Assembly (NCBI GenBank): GCA_029856055.1
Contig: JAHQWF010000144.1
Coordinates: forward strand, 1 to 21,793
DNA length: 21,793 bases
Direction: 5' to 3'
DNA from: Candidatus Njordarchaeota archaeon
GTDB lineage: Archaea; Asgardarchaeota; Njordarchaeia; Njordarchaeales; Njordarchaeaceae
The notes under the pieces are model-generated. The model saw only the letters and a list, made by a program, of their open reading frames with translations. It was not told the origin of the DNA and searched no databases. Positions 1 through 8,694 of this stretch are shown piece after piece. The stretch's first letter is position 1, and each line of letters begins with the position of its first letter. A program made the translations under genes and the position numbers.

Positions 1-1690
1 CAGTAGGTTGATGATGCTGATGCTGAAGTTGAAGTCGTCTCCCCATGTAATATTCGCCACTACTGGCGTAGCTACGACGCTCGTTGGGATCGAGAGAACA
101 CGGACATAAACTGTTGCTTCAGCGCTCTCGTAATGCGTTTTCTCTAGTGATATTTCAATAGCGTATGTATGACCATCAGCCAATTTACTTGAGTCTATGG
201 AGATTATGTATACTCCGTTTGAGAATATAATTGTCACTCCTTTATTTATTCTTCGTCCTGTCTCTAAATCTGTTACGTTTAGTGTTATCTTATCAGTTTC
301 TATGAATGCTCCATCTCTTGTTCTGTTCCAGTATAGTATTGATTGGCCAGTTTGACCCCAGTAAAGAGTTATGTTTGCTGGTTGTGTGAAGTACATTGTT
401 CTAATGGTTTTTACAGTAAGTGTAATGGTGATTGTTTGATTTACGTAGTATGGTTTATCTAGCTTCACATTTACTGTGTATACATCTGGTATTAATCCTA
501 GTTCTGTGGTATTTAATTCAATTAGGTATACTCCAGTGGTATCTGGCTGAATTAGTGTTGTGTATACTCTTTCACTTCTAGAGTTGATTATTGTTAAGTT
601 AGCTTTATCTGCAGATACTCTTACTTTATGTAGATTATCGAAGTAAGTTACATTGATTATTGTTGTTAATCCATATTCTATTGTTTCTGTTGTTTTACTG
701 CTATAAGCTATTGTGGGGATGGCATTTATTGATATGCTTATAGATGCTTTCGCTGTTTGGTAATTAGGCTTTGTTGCAGTTATGCTTAGAAGATATGTCT
801 CTAATTCTAGGCCTAAAGTACTTATATTAATTAGGTAGTTACCTCCACTCTCTTCCGATGCTTTGCTTGATTCGACAATATTATTAGTTGAATCGAGTAA
901 CTCCCAATTAATATCTGCATTTTCTACGCCTTCCTGAATATCTGTTCTAAGCAAGTTTAATGATACATATATGTTCTGTGTATAGTAGATGTTTATTGAT
1001 GAGGCATTAGTGAGAAGCAATGTCGGTACTTGTAGGATTGATAATGTGTATCTTAATGTAACATTGCTGTAGCCTAGTTTACTAATATCTATCTCTACAA
1101 CATATACGCCCACTGATAAGTTGCCTTGTAAACTCAGATTATATGAATAATACCCTCGTATCGATGTACTTTCTATCAGTTCTAGTGACCTATATTGAAC
1201 AGTCTCTCTAGTAATTCTAGCTTTAACTATAGCGTCACTCACTGGTATATAGAGGAACTCGGATGTATGAGTAATGTTGACCCATACTGAAACATTTCTA
1301 CCCCAATAATTCTCAATTTTATCTGGGTAATCAACAATCATAGGTATTGGTAGAATATCGAGCGTAGCATTTGCTGGCGCTGGCTTAATGTAGTCGGGAT
1401 TGAACCCAGTCACTTGTATCAGGTATGTTTGACCCGCTTTTAGTTTTCCACTTAATGTTATTTCATATGTGTATAAAGTCTCAGATACGTTTACCATGTC
1501 ACCGCTCTCTATAACTTCACCCGTGAATCTATCTAGAATCCAGAGAGTTAAGTTAGCTGGAACAGCTTCATCTGTCAGTGAGTCAATAAACTGTGCATAT
1601 ACTGCGATTGAAGAGCCCCAATAATCTTCATATGTCTCTCGCGACAACGTTATATATGCTGGCTTTGAACCATATTGTACGGGTACTGTG
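1..1690 (-). repeat. Array of at least six ~105-residue (~315 bp) Ig-like protein repeats
   Basis: Within the giant surface protein an aromatic-W/Y-G strand recurs at residues 1379 (YWGSS), 1484 (YWGRN), 1591 (YYTQN), 1695 (YGLTT), 1799 (YWGQT) and 1904 (TWGDD). Spacings are 105, 107, 104, 104 and 105. Each unit then runs through a V/I-rich strand, a short charged turn, a G-x-Y-x-I strand, a Y-x-(V/L)-x-(I/V) strand and a closing I-P segment. DNA identity between units is low, so this is an old, diverged array rather than a recent duplication. It continues past base 1. Confidence 0.8.
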
Positions 1691-4600
1691 ACATTAAATA
1701 CTTTTGTTTTATTGAACTCGATTTGAACATTGCTGGATGCCATTATTCCATAGTATTTAGCGTTAATTTCGTATATTCCGTGTGGCAAATAGGTGAATTC
1801 AGCTATTCCACTACCGTTAGCTAACTTGCTATAATTTCTTGTATCTACAAATAGGTAAGCTTCTGCTCCCGGTAGCGTTTCTCCATTTATATCTATCGCC
1901 CTAATATACAGCGTGGAAACAGCTAGATTAAGAGTAATTTCATTTGTTGTGTTAGATATATCCCATATGATAGTAGTACCATTTGTAGCTTCTACTCCAT
2001 AGGCAGATTGATAATATAACGATATCGAGTACTCTATTTTATCTATAGTTAGATGACCTACTGGCAAGTTCTCTAGAAGCAAGTAACTTGAGGTAAACAT
2101 ACTATGGGTGCTATTTATTATTATTTCTTGACCACTTACTCCATAATAGTAGACTCCGGTTATGTTTAACACATAACTGTCTTGGAAATCGCTATTATCT
2201 CCATCAAGAACCTTCAGATATAGATCTTTGACATGTATTTTATATTCAAATGTTGTGTCACCAGTTATGCTTATTGACGAATTAGTTCTTGTAGCTGTTG
2301 GGAAATCTAAGTAGAATGCAGAGTTATTTGTCCAAGACAAGCTTATTTCATAGTCATTTGATGCGGGTATGTCGCAGAAAGTTACGATGCCATCCTTATC
2401 TGTAACACCTATCAAATTAACATTTTGCTCAACTGAATGAAGCGTTATTTCTGCATTAGGGATGCCGCTACCATCTATGTCTCTAACTATTACATTGACA
2501 TCTATTGCTGTACTCTCAGGAGTACCTTTACCGATCGTTATTGGGTACGTTAAAGCTAATGTATTGTCTTTTGCATCGCTTATTATATTTGAACCCAGTA
2601 CTCCAGATGTAATTACATATGTTGCTGAAATAGCGTTATCTTCGCCACCAATTAGGTTTGTATAGATGCTGGAATATGCTCGATACTTGCTCACTTCCAC
2701 CATAAAGCCACTTACTGTCAAATTACTTAGGATGCTTGTGTAACCATTTGCATTAAGAGATAGTAAACTCATAGCTAGAGCATAATTATTCGTTTCTTCA
2801 TAGAAAGCTAATATGAAATTCTTGTCGACCACATTTATCATGTTGTGGTTTAATGCCTCTCCTCTCAATACCGTTGTATAGGGGTACAGCGATATGTTCT
2901 GGTATGAAGTAACCGTCCCCCAGTAATTTGAAAGATCTATGCCCATTAACGTGATGTAACCACTATATGTTATGTATTCCGGTGTATGAATTGTCCTTTC
3001 AATCATGAAGTAAGATGCATTAGCCACAAAGGTATATATGTCACTAACGATTATTTTATGTTCAACACCCCAAGATACAGAATACTTTGTAAATATGGGT
3101 CCTTCAACAATTCTACTTACTGAGATTATTGGGGGTCTAGGGTCAAGCACTAGAAGTGATAATTCCTCGTATCCTAAATAAGCTCTGGAGCCAGTACTGT
3201 AGGTAGGGTTGTAGTGCCCTGGCTCTGGCCAAGAATATGCTCCTGAATAATAATTCCATCGCCAATCCCCCGTCCAGCCAGTCATTACTTTAATTACTAT
3301 TGGCTTGTCAGCTTCTATATGCAGTCTCGTATTTCTGGGAAGTGGTATATCAACCCAGGATGAGACTTTTCCTAGGTATATTTCATTTGGATAAGTCACA
3401 ATTATTTCTCCTGTAACAACATCCCTTGAACGCCAATTAGCCGGTGTATTGTTTAGGTAGACATATACGTGAGTATCTGGTTCTAATGCTCCTATTTTCA
3501 CGTATCTATTTTGGAATGGGAAAGCTAGGTCAAATATCTTTCCGCAATATAGATATTGACCACCATAAGATGTAGCGCCATCTGTTCCTTCATAACCCCA
3601 ATAGCCTGTTCCCGTATAAATAAGTATTGGTTTGTCTGCATTAACAATGGCTAAGCCCCATTCTTCATGAAGAAGCTCCACAATCCATGGTCTATCTTGT
3701 GAACCATAATAATTGACTGCTGATTTCACGGGAGTGGCATAATAAAATGATACTTCATAGGTATTACCAAAGTTACCCCAATATGTGCTTGATCCTAAAC
3801 TACCTCTTCTTCTTCCCCAATAAGCTAATATGAAATCTTCTCCGTCGCCATCCTGCAAAGGACTAGTTCCGTTCCAGTAGAGATATAGATTTAAATAATC
3901 ATTTGTATTCCAGCCAAGCACTATCCAGTAACTTTTTCCTCCTGGTAAGCTGATTACAGTTTCATTCCAGTTGCCCGAAGTTGGGTTGTTATAATGATAA
4001 CCCGTAGTTTCAGTTGGTACTACTGTTCCTATATAAGTCATGTACATTTCGTAATAAGGTTTAATACCATACCTCCTAGCTGTTTCATTAAAAACTAAAA
4101 TCGAAACATTGAACGCTATCGGTGTATTTGCTGGCGTTGTATCGTTCCGGTATAAATCAACAGCAATAACTAAGTTAACATATAGGGGGTCATCAGAGAC
4201 TTCATATGTTTCATTGGCATCTAATGTCAGTGAATATGTTTTGTATGTTTGGAAATCTTGTAACGAATAGTTATAATACTTTAATTCGACATCTATGTTC
4301 GTATTGTTGTATAGAGGAACTATATTGAATCTGCTGAAGAACGGGAAGACGTACTTTCTATACTCATAACCTTTTATCATACCGAAGAAATCGTTGGATA
4401 AATAGCCACCTATGATCGTTATAGGTTTACTAGCCGTTACTCTAACGATATCATTCTCGAAGAATGATGGACCAGAATTTTCATTATTATCATAATAGCC
4501 GTATGGATAAGAGCTGTAGTAAGTTCTTGTGTCTCCCATACCATGGAACCATACTTCTCCAGCATTAAGCGTAAATTGGAATGAGTCATCACCTTCGCTT

Positions 4601-5757
4601 AAGTCAGTTACTTTAATTTCTGTGTTATCGAAATAAGATGTGATGAAGAGGTCCCTTGGAACCCATAATACTATGTCTGTTCCAAAGTAACTGTAGAATG
4701 CATCATCACTATCGTGATCTACACCGTAGCTATTTGGTTGTGTTGATCCAAGATCGGTAACAAAAATCGAGACTGGTTTATTTGACTCAACTTTTGTTAA
4801 ATTATAGTATGATTCTCCAGATGGAGGATACCTAAGCATCTCGTTACTGTCTATTGTTGTGTCTACCAATAATGCCCACGTATCTGTCGATCTATTGTAT
4901 CCATAAATCTTAATTCTTGTGTCGTCATACCAAGCTACTATCTTCATGTGATCTCGTATTCCAGCGTAACCACTATAGTTAGCCATAGTGATCGAGTCTA
5001 GCCAGATATAAGTTGCGTTTGACGGGTATGTTACAGAGGGTAAATAATATAGTGAGGATCCTTCTGCTAGTTCTTGACCATTGACAGATATTGATACACC
5101 ACCATTGATTTGAATATTTGTCTCAAAGAATTTATTCTCTATATAGTATTTTCCATCTACTTCACTATATACCAGATACTTATTCTTATCACTTGTAAAT
5201 TGATATGTATATCCAGTATCTAAGTCGTTCCAATAGATATAGAATAGTTTCTTTTCATATGGCGTCAAACTCGTTATCCATGATACATAAGCTGCAGAGT
5301 AATAGTTGCTTGATAGATAAAATGATTCTCCCCATATTTGTGCTGGTATTATTTTTGCCGGATTGGTAGAATTATCTACAACTATTATCGTATTATTTAG
5401 ACACTGATTCTCAGGAAATGTTAACTGAATCGTGACTAATTGCGTAGGCCTATAGATTCCATAAGTTTCATTGACCCAGACCCTTACCCGATACTTCCAA
5501 GTGGTGTCAAACCAATCTGAAGGTATATGACTAGCTTGAGTGATCGATGGTCCCTCTACTGGTATCCCAGTATATTGTGTTTGTGTAGTTTTAAATAAAT
5601 GATTGTCTTGCTTCATCGGCTTTGTGCTAGTGTTGTTATTTCTGTTAATGTTAGAAATACGATTGCTTATTGCAGAATCATTTATCATGATGTGAGCGGG
5701 AAGCACTAATATTACAATTGTTAACATCACTATGATGAGGGATACTCTCTTTTTCAT
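1..5757 (-). CDS. Giant secreted/surface-anchored multidomain protein (3' end beyond window)
   Basis: An uninterrupted minus-strand frame gives 1919 residues and is still open at base 1, so the C-terminus is missing. ATG at 5755-5757 follows a GAGGG ribosome site six bases upstream. Residues 5-22 form a hydrophobic signal or anchor helix after a KKR start, so export is expected. Residues ~85-180 begin WKYRVRV and resemble the DUF2341-like entry domain of archaeal surface proteins. Residues ~265-850 hold repeated beta modules with an (S/A)xKP(I/V)xI motif (K327, K444, about 709 and 817), as in IgGFc-binding N-terminal domains. Two carboxypeptidase-regulatory/Cna-B-like inserts follow near 1082-1139 and 1276-1339. 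From about 1375 onward come ~105-residue Ig-like repeats. Asn-X-Ser/Thr sequons, Tyr and Asn are abundant and Cys is rare, typical of glycosylated S-layer or adhesin proteins. An S-layer, adhesin or filament role is inferred, not shown. Confidence 0.85.
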   Translation of the reverse strand, partial: MKKRVSLIIVMLTIVILVLPAHIMINDSAISNRISNINRNNNTSTKPMKQDNHLFKTTQTQYTGIPVEGPSITQASHIPSDWFDTTWKYRVRVWVNETYGIYRPTQLVTIQLTFPENQCLNNTIIVVDNSTNPAKIIPAQIWGESFYLSSNYYSAAYVSWITSLTPYEKKLFYIYWNDLDTGYTYQFTSDKNKYLVYSEVDGKYYIENKFFETNIQINGGVSISVNGQELAEGSSLYYLPSVTYPSNATYIWLDSITMANYSGYAGIRDHMKIVAWYDDTRIKIYGYNRSTDTWALLVDTTIDSNEMLRYPPSGESYYNLTKVESNKPVSIFVTDLGSTQPNSYGVDHDSDDAFYSYFGTDIVLWVPRDLFITSYFDNTEIKVTDLSEGDDSFQFTLNAGEVWFHGMGDTRTYYSSYPYGYYDNNENSGPSFFENDIVRVTASKPITIIGGYLSNDFFGMIKGYEYRKYVFPFFSRFNIVPLYNNTNIDVELKYYNYSLQDFQTYKTYSLTLDANETYEVSDDPLYVNLVIAVDLYRNDTTPANTPIAFNVSILVFNETARRYGIKPYYEMYMTYIGTVVPTETTGYHYNNPTSGNWNETVISLPGGKSYWIVLGWNTNDYLNLYLYWNGTSPLQDGDGEDFILAYWGRRRGSLGSSTYWGNFGNTYEVSFYYATPVKSAVNYYGSQDRPWIVELLHEEWGLAIVNADKPILIYTGTGYWGYEGTDGATSYGGQYLYCGKIFDLAFPFQNRYVKIGALEPDTHVYVYLNNTPANWRSRDVVTGEIIVTYPNEIYLGKVSSWVDIPLPRNTRLHIEADKPIVIKVMTGWTGDWRWNYYSGAYSWPEPGHYNPTYSTGSRAYLGYEELSLLVLDPRPPIISVSRIVEGPIFTKYSVSWGVEHKIIVSDIYTFVANASYFMIERTIHTPEYITYSGYITLMGIDLSNYWGTVTSYQNISLYPYTTVLRGEALNHNMINVVDKNFILAFYEETNNYALAMSLLSLNANGYTSILSNLTVSGFMVEVSKYRAYSSIYTNLIGGEDNAISATYVITSGVLGSNIISDAKDNTLALTYPITIGKGTPESTAIDVNVIVRDIDGSGIPNAEITLHSVEQNVNLIGVTDKDGIVTFCDIPASNDYEISLSWTNNSAFYLDFPTATRTNSSISITGDTTFEYKIHVKDLYLKVLDGDNSDFQDSYVLNITGVYYYGVSGQEIIINSTHSMFTSSYLLLENLPVGHLTIDKIEYSISLYYQSAYGVEATNGTTIIWDISNTTNEITLNLAVSTLYIRAIDINGETLPGAEAYLFVDTRNYSKLANGSGIAEFTYLPHGIYEINAKYYGIMASSNVQIEFNKTKVFNVTVPVQYGSKPAYITLSRETYEDYWGSSIAVYAQFIDSLTDEAVPANLTLWILDRFTGEVIESGDMVNVSETLYTYEITLSGKLKAGQTYLIQVTGFNPDYIKPAPANATLDILPIPMIVDYPDKIENYWGRNVSVWVNITHTSEFLYIPVSDAIVKARITRETVQYRSLELIESTSIRGYYSYNLSLQGNLSVGVYVVEIDISKLGYSNVTLRYTLSILQVPTLLLTNASSINIYYTQNIYVSLNLLRTDIQEGVENADINWELLDSTNNIVESSKASEESGGNYLINISTLGLELETYLLSITATKPNYQTAKASISISINAIPTIAYSSKTTETIEYGLTTIINVTYFDNLHKVRVSADKANLTIINSRSERVYTTLIQPDTTGVYLIELNTTELGLIPDVYTVNVKLDKPYYVNQTITITLTVKTIRTMYFTQPANITLYWGQTGQSILYWNRTRDGAFIETDKITLNVTDLETGRRINKGVTIIFSNGVYIISIDSSKLADGHTYAIEISLEKTHYESAEATVYVRVLSIPTSVVATPVVANITWGDDFNFSISIINLL

Positions 5758-5830
5758 TTGCTTCCCTCTAATAAGAAATGAATTATACTTATTAAATTAG
5801 ATATGTTAGCAAGAGTAGTTCTAGAAATAT

Positions 5831-5840
5831 TTTTTATAAA
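5831..5840 (-). promoter_or_regulatory. Putative TATA box for the surface protein gene
   Basis: The minus strand reads TTTATAAAAA about 74 bases before the ATG at 5757, in an otherwise gene-free 203-base gap. Transcription would begin near 5808 and leave a leader of about 50 bases carrying the GAGGG ribosome site. Confidence 0.45.
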
Positions 5841-5941
5841 TCTTATTTGTTTAACTATATGAATTTATAACGTTTATTAACAAACGTATACAAAAATTAA
5901 CTCATAATAAAGAGATTAGGTATCTTAATCAATTGAGCAAG

Positions 5942-5958
5942 CGAAAATAAAAATAAGA
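5942..5958 (-). terminator. T-rich archaeal-type terminator after the GTPase gene
   Basis: Directly after the GTPase stop codon the minus strand reads CTTATTTTTATTTTC, an oligo-T stretch without a hairpin, the usual archaeal termination signal. It separates the GTPase from the downstream surface protein gene, which has its own TATA box. Confidence 0.4.
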
Positions 5959-5960
5959 TT

Positions 5961-6557
5961 TTATTCTTCTCTAGGTTTATCCTTGTCTTTCTTTAAATCG
6001 ATCATAAGTTTCTTAAAAATTAGTTCTGCAAGTAAGTTAAAGGCTTGGTCAATATTGATGTTTTCAAGAGCTGAGGTCTCTATGTAAGGAACATCTATTT
6101 CGAATTCTTCACTAAGTTGTTTAGCTAATTCTTTTCCTTCAGCAGTTATTATGCAATCTGGCACTACCTCTCTTAGATCTATTTTGTTTCCAACAAGAAC
6201 TAGTGGATAATTTCCAGCATTTTTAACGAATTCTCTAGCCCAATTTATAGCATCATTATAGCTTTCTCTATTAGCTACATCAAAGACAAGTAATGCTCCA
6301 CGACTACCTCTGTAGAATGCTGGTCTAACATGTCTCCAGTGAGGCTGACCACTTAGATCCCATATATGCCATATAAATGTTATTTCACCTACTTCTGGAA
6401 TATCTATTTTGCTTTCTTTTTTGAAGAAATCAACTCCTATAGTCATTATATATTCGTGTTCAAATTCTTTTCCTAGATATCTTTTTGCTATGGATGTTTT
6501 TCCTACTGCACCATCACCGATAAGGACTATTTTTAGCATCACTGAGCGTTCAGCCAA
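5961..6557 (-). CDS. Ras/Rab-like small GTPase
   Basis: A 198-residue Ras-superfamily GTPase with all five G boxes: P-loop GDGAVGKTS (14-22), switch I Thr39, DLSGQ (67-71, Gln71 at the Ras Gln61 position), NKID (124-127) and ETSAL (160-164). It is therefore expected to bind and hydrolyse GTP. There is no C-terminal cysteine or CAAX box; the tail is lysine-rich (KKDKDKPREE), so any membrane contact would be through charge or a partner. The start is TTG at 6557: a GGTGAT ribosome site lies five bases before it, while the internal ATG at codon 7 has none. Close Ras/Rab-type GTPases are best known from Asgard archaea but also occur in other archaea. The roadblock protein at 19262-20191 is a possible partner (inference). 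Confidence 0.93.
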   Translation of the reverse strand: MAERSVMLKIVLIGDGAVGKTSIAKRYLGKEFEHEYIMTIGVDFFKKESKIDIPEVGEITFIWHIWDLSGQPHWRHVRPAFYRGSRGALLVFDVANRESYNDAINWAREFVKNAGNYPLVLVGNKIDLREVVPDCIITAEGKELAKQLSEEFEIDVPYIETSALENINIDQAFNLLAELIFKKLMIDLKKDKDKPREE

Positions 6558-6612
6558 TTGATATCACCAGTTTATTATTTTGTGATTACTCTATTGAATT
6601 ATGAAACTAAGC

Positions 6613-6623
6613 ATTTAAATTTT
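6613..6623 (-). promoter_or_regulatory. Putative TATA box for the GTPase gene
   Basis: The minus strand reads AAAATTTAAAT about 55 bases before the TTG start. Initiation near 6590 would leave a leader of about 30 bases containing the GGTGAT ribosome site. It separates this gene from the small zinc-finger gene upstream. Confidence 0.4.
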
Positions 6624-6741
6624 AACACCTTTCTTATTCACCTAAAGATAATAATCTGTTTACAAAGTGATTTTCATCGTTTATTTTTGATTTAATAAGA
6701 ATTTTTAAATAATAACTAGGTAATCTCAATGTATATTTCTC

Positions 6742-6882
6742 TCAACATGATTTGCCAATTGCTTTACCTAAATACTTCTCTAAATGTTCTTCGCTACAGA
6801 AATATAAGGTTTTTCCCTCAAATTCAGCTTTAATCGATTCTTCTTCCCTTATTTCTTTAAAACAGTACGCGCACTTAACCAT
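6742..6882 (-). CDS. TRASH/YHS-type small zinc-finger protein, 46 aa
   Basis: A 46-residue frame from ATG at 6882 to TGA at 6742. The ribosome site AGGTGAT sits six bases before the ATG, a near-perfect archaeal match, which supports a real gene despite its size. The protein begins MVKCAYC and has cysteines at 4, 7 and 29 and histidine at 33, giving C-x2-C-x21-C-x3-H. The strand before the third Cys reads GKTLYFC. This layout matches the TRASH metal-binding finger, found alone or fused to metal-sensing regulators and heavy-metal ATPases in archaea. The free-standing form suggests metal binding or a small adaptor; the ligand and partner cannot be told. It lies upstream of the GTPase on the same strand, separated by 184 bases with another promoter. 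Confidence 0.78.
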   Translation of the reverse strand: MVKCAYCFKEIREEESIKAEFEGKTLYFCSEEHLEKYLGKAIGKSC

Positions 6883-7036
6883 TAGCTATCACCTACTTCG
6901 AATTTTCTATAAGTTATGGGCTATATTACAATGTTATTTGTCCTTTATTATTATGAGTCTATTTATCTTTAAAAATTGTGTTCATTTTTTGTTGGCAAGT
7001 AAGTCAATGTATTCGTTTCATGGTTTAGATCCGAAA

Positions 7037-7046
7037 TTTTTAAAAA
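7037..7046 (+). promoter_or_regulatory. Putative BRE/TATA for the membrane protein-methyltransferase pair
   Basis: CCGAAA followed by TTTTAAAAAC, in the 205-base gap between two divergent genes. The spacing predicts initiation near 7066, about 37 bases before the ATG at 7103. Confidence 0.45.
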
Positions 7047-7102
7047 CAAAGAAATATTGATGTATGTAGTTTTAGCAACCCCAAAATATGTTGGTGTGGT
7101 CA

Positions 7103-7984
7103 ATGAAAAAGGAGAATTTAAAAGATCTTGCAAAATTAATCTTGATTCTTTTGAGTGGGGTAGCTACAATCCCGTTGACAGTTAGCTTATCGCTTATCTT
7201 AGCAATTCCATTTATCTTCTTTATATACATAGGTATAATCTTATTAGGTAAAAAAATCTCAAGCATTCTAATCAACTCGACACTAAACGAGATTAAATTA
7301 TTCAGAAAGATAGGAAGAAATGCGATAAGATTGAAGGATGATTATCTAAAAGAGCCGACTGGAATAAGAGGCGTATTATTACTTTTCAATAAATTATTCT
7401 TAGTGAACTTCATTGCGGTTGCATTGATAACTAAGTACCTTGGCCCAACAGTGATGCCTGAGACATTAGGGGGATCATTAAAAGCGTTTTTAATCTCAAC
7501 AATAATATCTGTCTTTTTCGCAACAATTATATCACCGATAGGTATAGGTTTATATGTTTTAGATAATACGCCGATAAGGATTTTTAACCCAACCGAAGGG
7601 CTAATAGAGAAGCCAGGGTGGTTCGTGAGGAAAGTTTATAGAGCTATATTCGGGTATGGTAATCTCGTAGTTTTAATTTACTTGCTAATGGATTCCATCA
7701 ACTATGCTCAAGGCAATATAGGGGCAGGAATAATTACATTTATAGTCTTTGTAGCACTAGTTTACGGATCTATATCACTTGCTTCCTTAATAACATCCAC
7801 GTTAATTATTAAGATTAAGCCAAAAATAATTTCTGAAATACTAATGGATTTCACAGAAAACGCTAGTAGAGAAGCAATTGGCCGCGATGAGACAATAGAG
7901 ATCTTTAAACAGATTATGGGGTTAGAGATACATGAAGAAGGAACGGGAGAGGAATCTGAAGAAGTTCTACAGGAAACTGGATGA
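7103..7984 (+). CDS. Multi-pass membrane protein of unknown function
   Basis: About 293 residues, not recognised as a named family. Hydrophobic segments lie near residues 8-30, 31-50, 90-110, 125-150, 180-200 and 205-235, suggesting about six membrane spans. A basic loop (KIGRNAIRLKDD) follows span two, and an acidic soluble tail ends in EEGTGEESEEV. A short conserved-looking segment, NPTEGLIEKPGW, sits before span five. The ATG at 7103 is preferred because GGTG lies six bases upstream; the in-frame ATG at 7088 has no ribosome site. The end overlaps the methyltransferase gene by 53 bases, so the two are probably co-translated. No catalytic or transporter signature is visible. Confidence 0.75.
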   Translation: MKKENLKDLAKLILILLSGVATIPLTVSLSLILAIPFIFFIYIGIILLGKKISSILINSTLNEIKLFRKIGRNAIRLKDDYLKEPTGIRGVLLLFNKLFLVNFIAVALITKYLGPTVMPETLGGSLKAFLISTIISVFFATIISPIGIGLYVLDNTPIRIFNPTEGLIEKPGWFVRKVYRAIFGYGNLVVLIYLLMDSINYAQGNIGAGIITFIVFVALVYGSISLASLITSTLIIKIKPKIISEILMDFTENASREAIGRDETIEIFKQIMGLEIHEEGTGEESEEVLQETG

Positions 7985-8681
7985 TATCCAATTATACATA
8001 TTTGGACACTCGATTTTTGAGTATAGGATGAAGGAGTTCGAGGAGATATTATCTAGGCATAAAGAGTTATTCGGTAAAGTTGCCTTAGATGTCGGGTGTG
8101 GTGGAGGAGCATCAACATTTGCGTTAGAGAGATTGGGATTAAAAGTAACTGGCATCGATATTCAAAAAGATATGGTGAATAGAGCTAAGAAAACCGCCAG
8201 AGAAATTTGTTCAGATGCTTCATTTATCTTAATGGATATCCATGAAGTAGATATTAAAGAAAAATTTGACAGTATTTTTATTTTAGGAAACACATTGATT
8301 CATATGAGCTTAGAAGACTTCGTAAATATCATAAAGAAAATTAACAACATGATTCAAGGAAACGGTGTACTAGTTGTTCATTATTTCGATGTGATAAGAG
8401 ATATCATAAATCAAGAATTATTTATTAAGAGTCCAAAAATTGCTGATAAGCGAGTAGAATTCAGTTATGATCTAGAGAAGGGGGCAATAAATATCATGGT
8501 TATAGAAAGAGAGTTGAGAGAAGACCTTTATGAAGCTGAGAGATTCTCAATATATATCTGGTCACCATGGATATTAGAGAATATAATGAAGGATAATGGT
8601 TATAAACTAGAAGTACGAGAGTACCTCCCAAACTGCGGGATCTTAGATATCTACAAAAAATATAATAAATTGAGAAATTAA
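7932..8681 (+). CDS. Class I SAM-dependent methyltransferase
   Basis: 249 residues with a Rossmann-type SAM fold: motif I LDVGCGGG (52-59), the acidic ribose-binding residue Asp76 in VTGIDI, and a post-II region MDIHEV followed by FDSIFILGNTLIHM. The substrate is unknown; the C-terminal half (about 150-249) resembles small-molecule or cofactor methyltransferases of the UbiE/Methyltransf_11 group. ATG at 7932 follows a GGGG site ten bases upstream and lies inside the preceding gene, giving a 53-base overlap. The next in-frame ATG is codon 33, too close to the SAM fold. The gene ends 13 bases from the convergent kinase gene. Its job may relate to the upstream membrane protein, but this is a guess from position only. 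Confidence 0.85.
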   Translation: MKKERERNLKKFYRKLDDIQLYIFGHSIFEYRMKEFEEILSRHKELFGKVALDVGCGGGASTFALERLGLKVTGIDIQKDMVNRAKKTAREICSDASFILMDIHEVDIKEKFDSIFILGNTLIHMSLEDFVNIIKKINNMIQGNGVLVVHYFDVIRDIINQELFIKSPKIADKRVEFSYDLEKGAINIMVIERELREDLYEAERFSIYIWSPWILENIMKDNGYKLEVREYLPNCGILDIYKKYNKLRN

Positions 8682-8694
8682 AGTAAGGGAGAAA

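Noticed and set aside
1..1690. CRISPR or DNA-level tandem repeats in the left part
   Set aside because: The ~315-base periodicity is visible only in the protein; the DNA of the units is diverged and there are no short identical repeats with spacers.
2462..2665. A 67-codon plus-strand frame inside the surface protein gene
   Set aside because: It lies wholly antisense to a long, well supported minus-strand coding frame, and its product has no motif or ribosome site.
6752..7060. A 102-codon plus-strand frame
   Set aside because: It is antisense to the zinc-finger gene with its strong ribosome site, and then runs through an A/T-rich promoter region; its protein is low-complexity and lacks any motif.
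5758..7102. A tRNA or other structured RNA gene in the A/T-rich gaps
   Set aside because: In a thermophile such RNAs should appear as G+C-rich islands; these gaps are uniformly A/T-rich with no cloverleaf-like arms.
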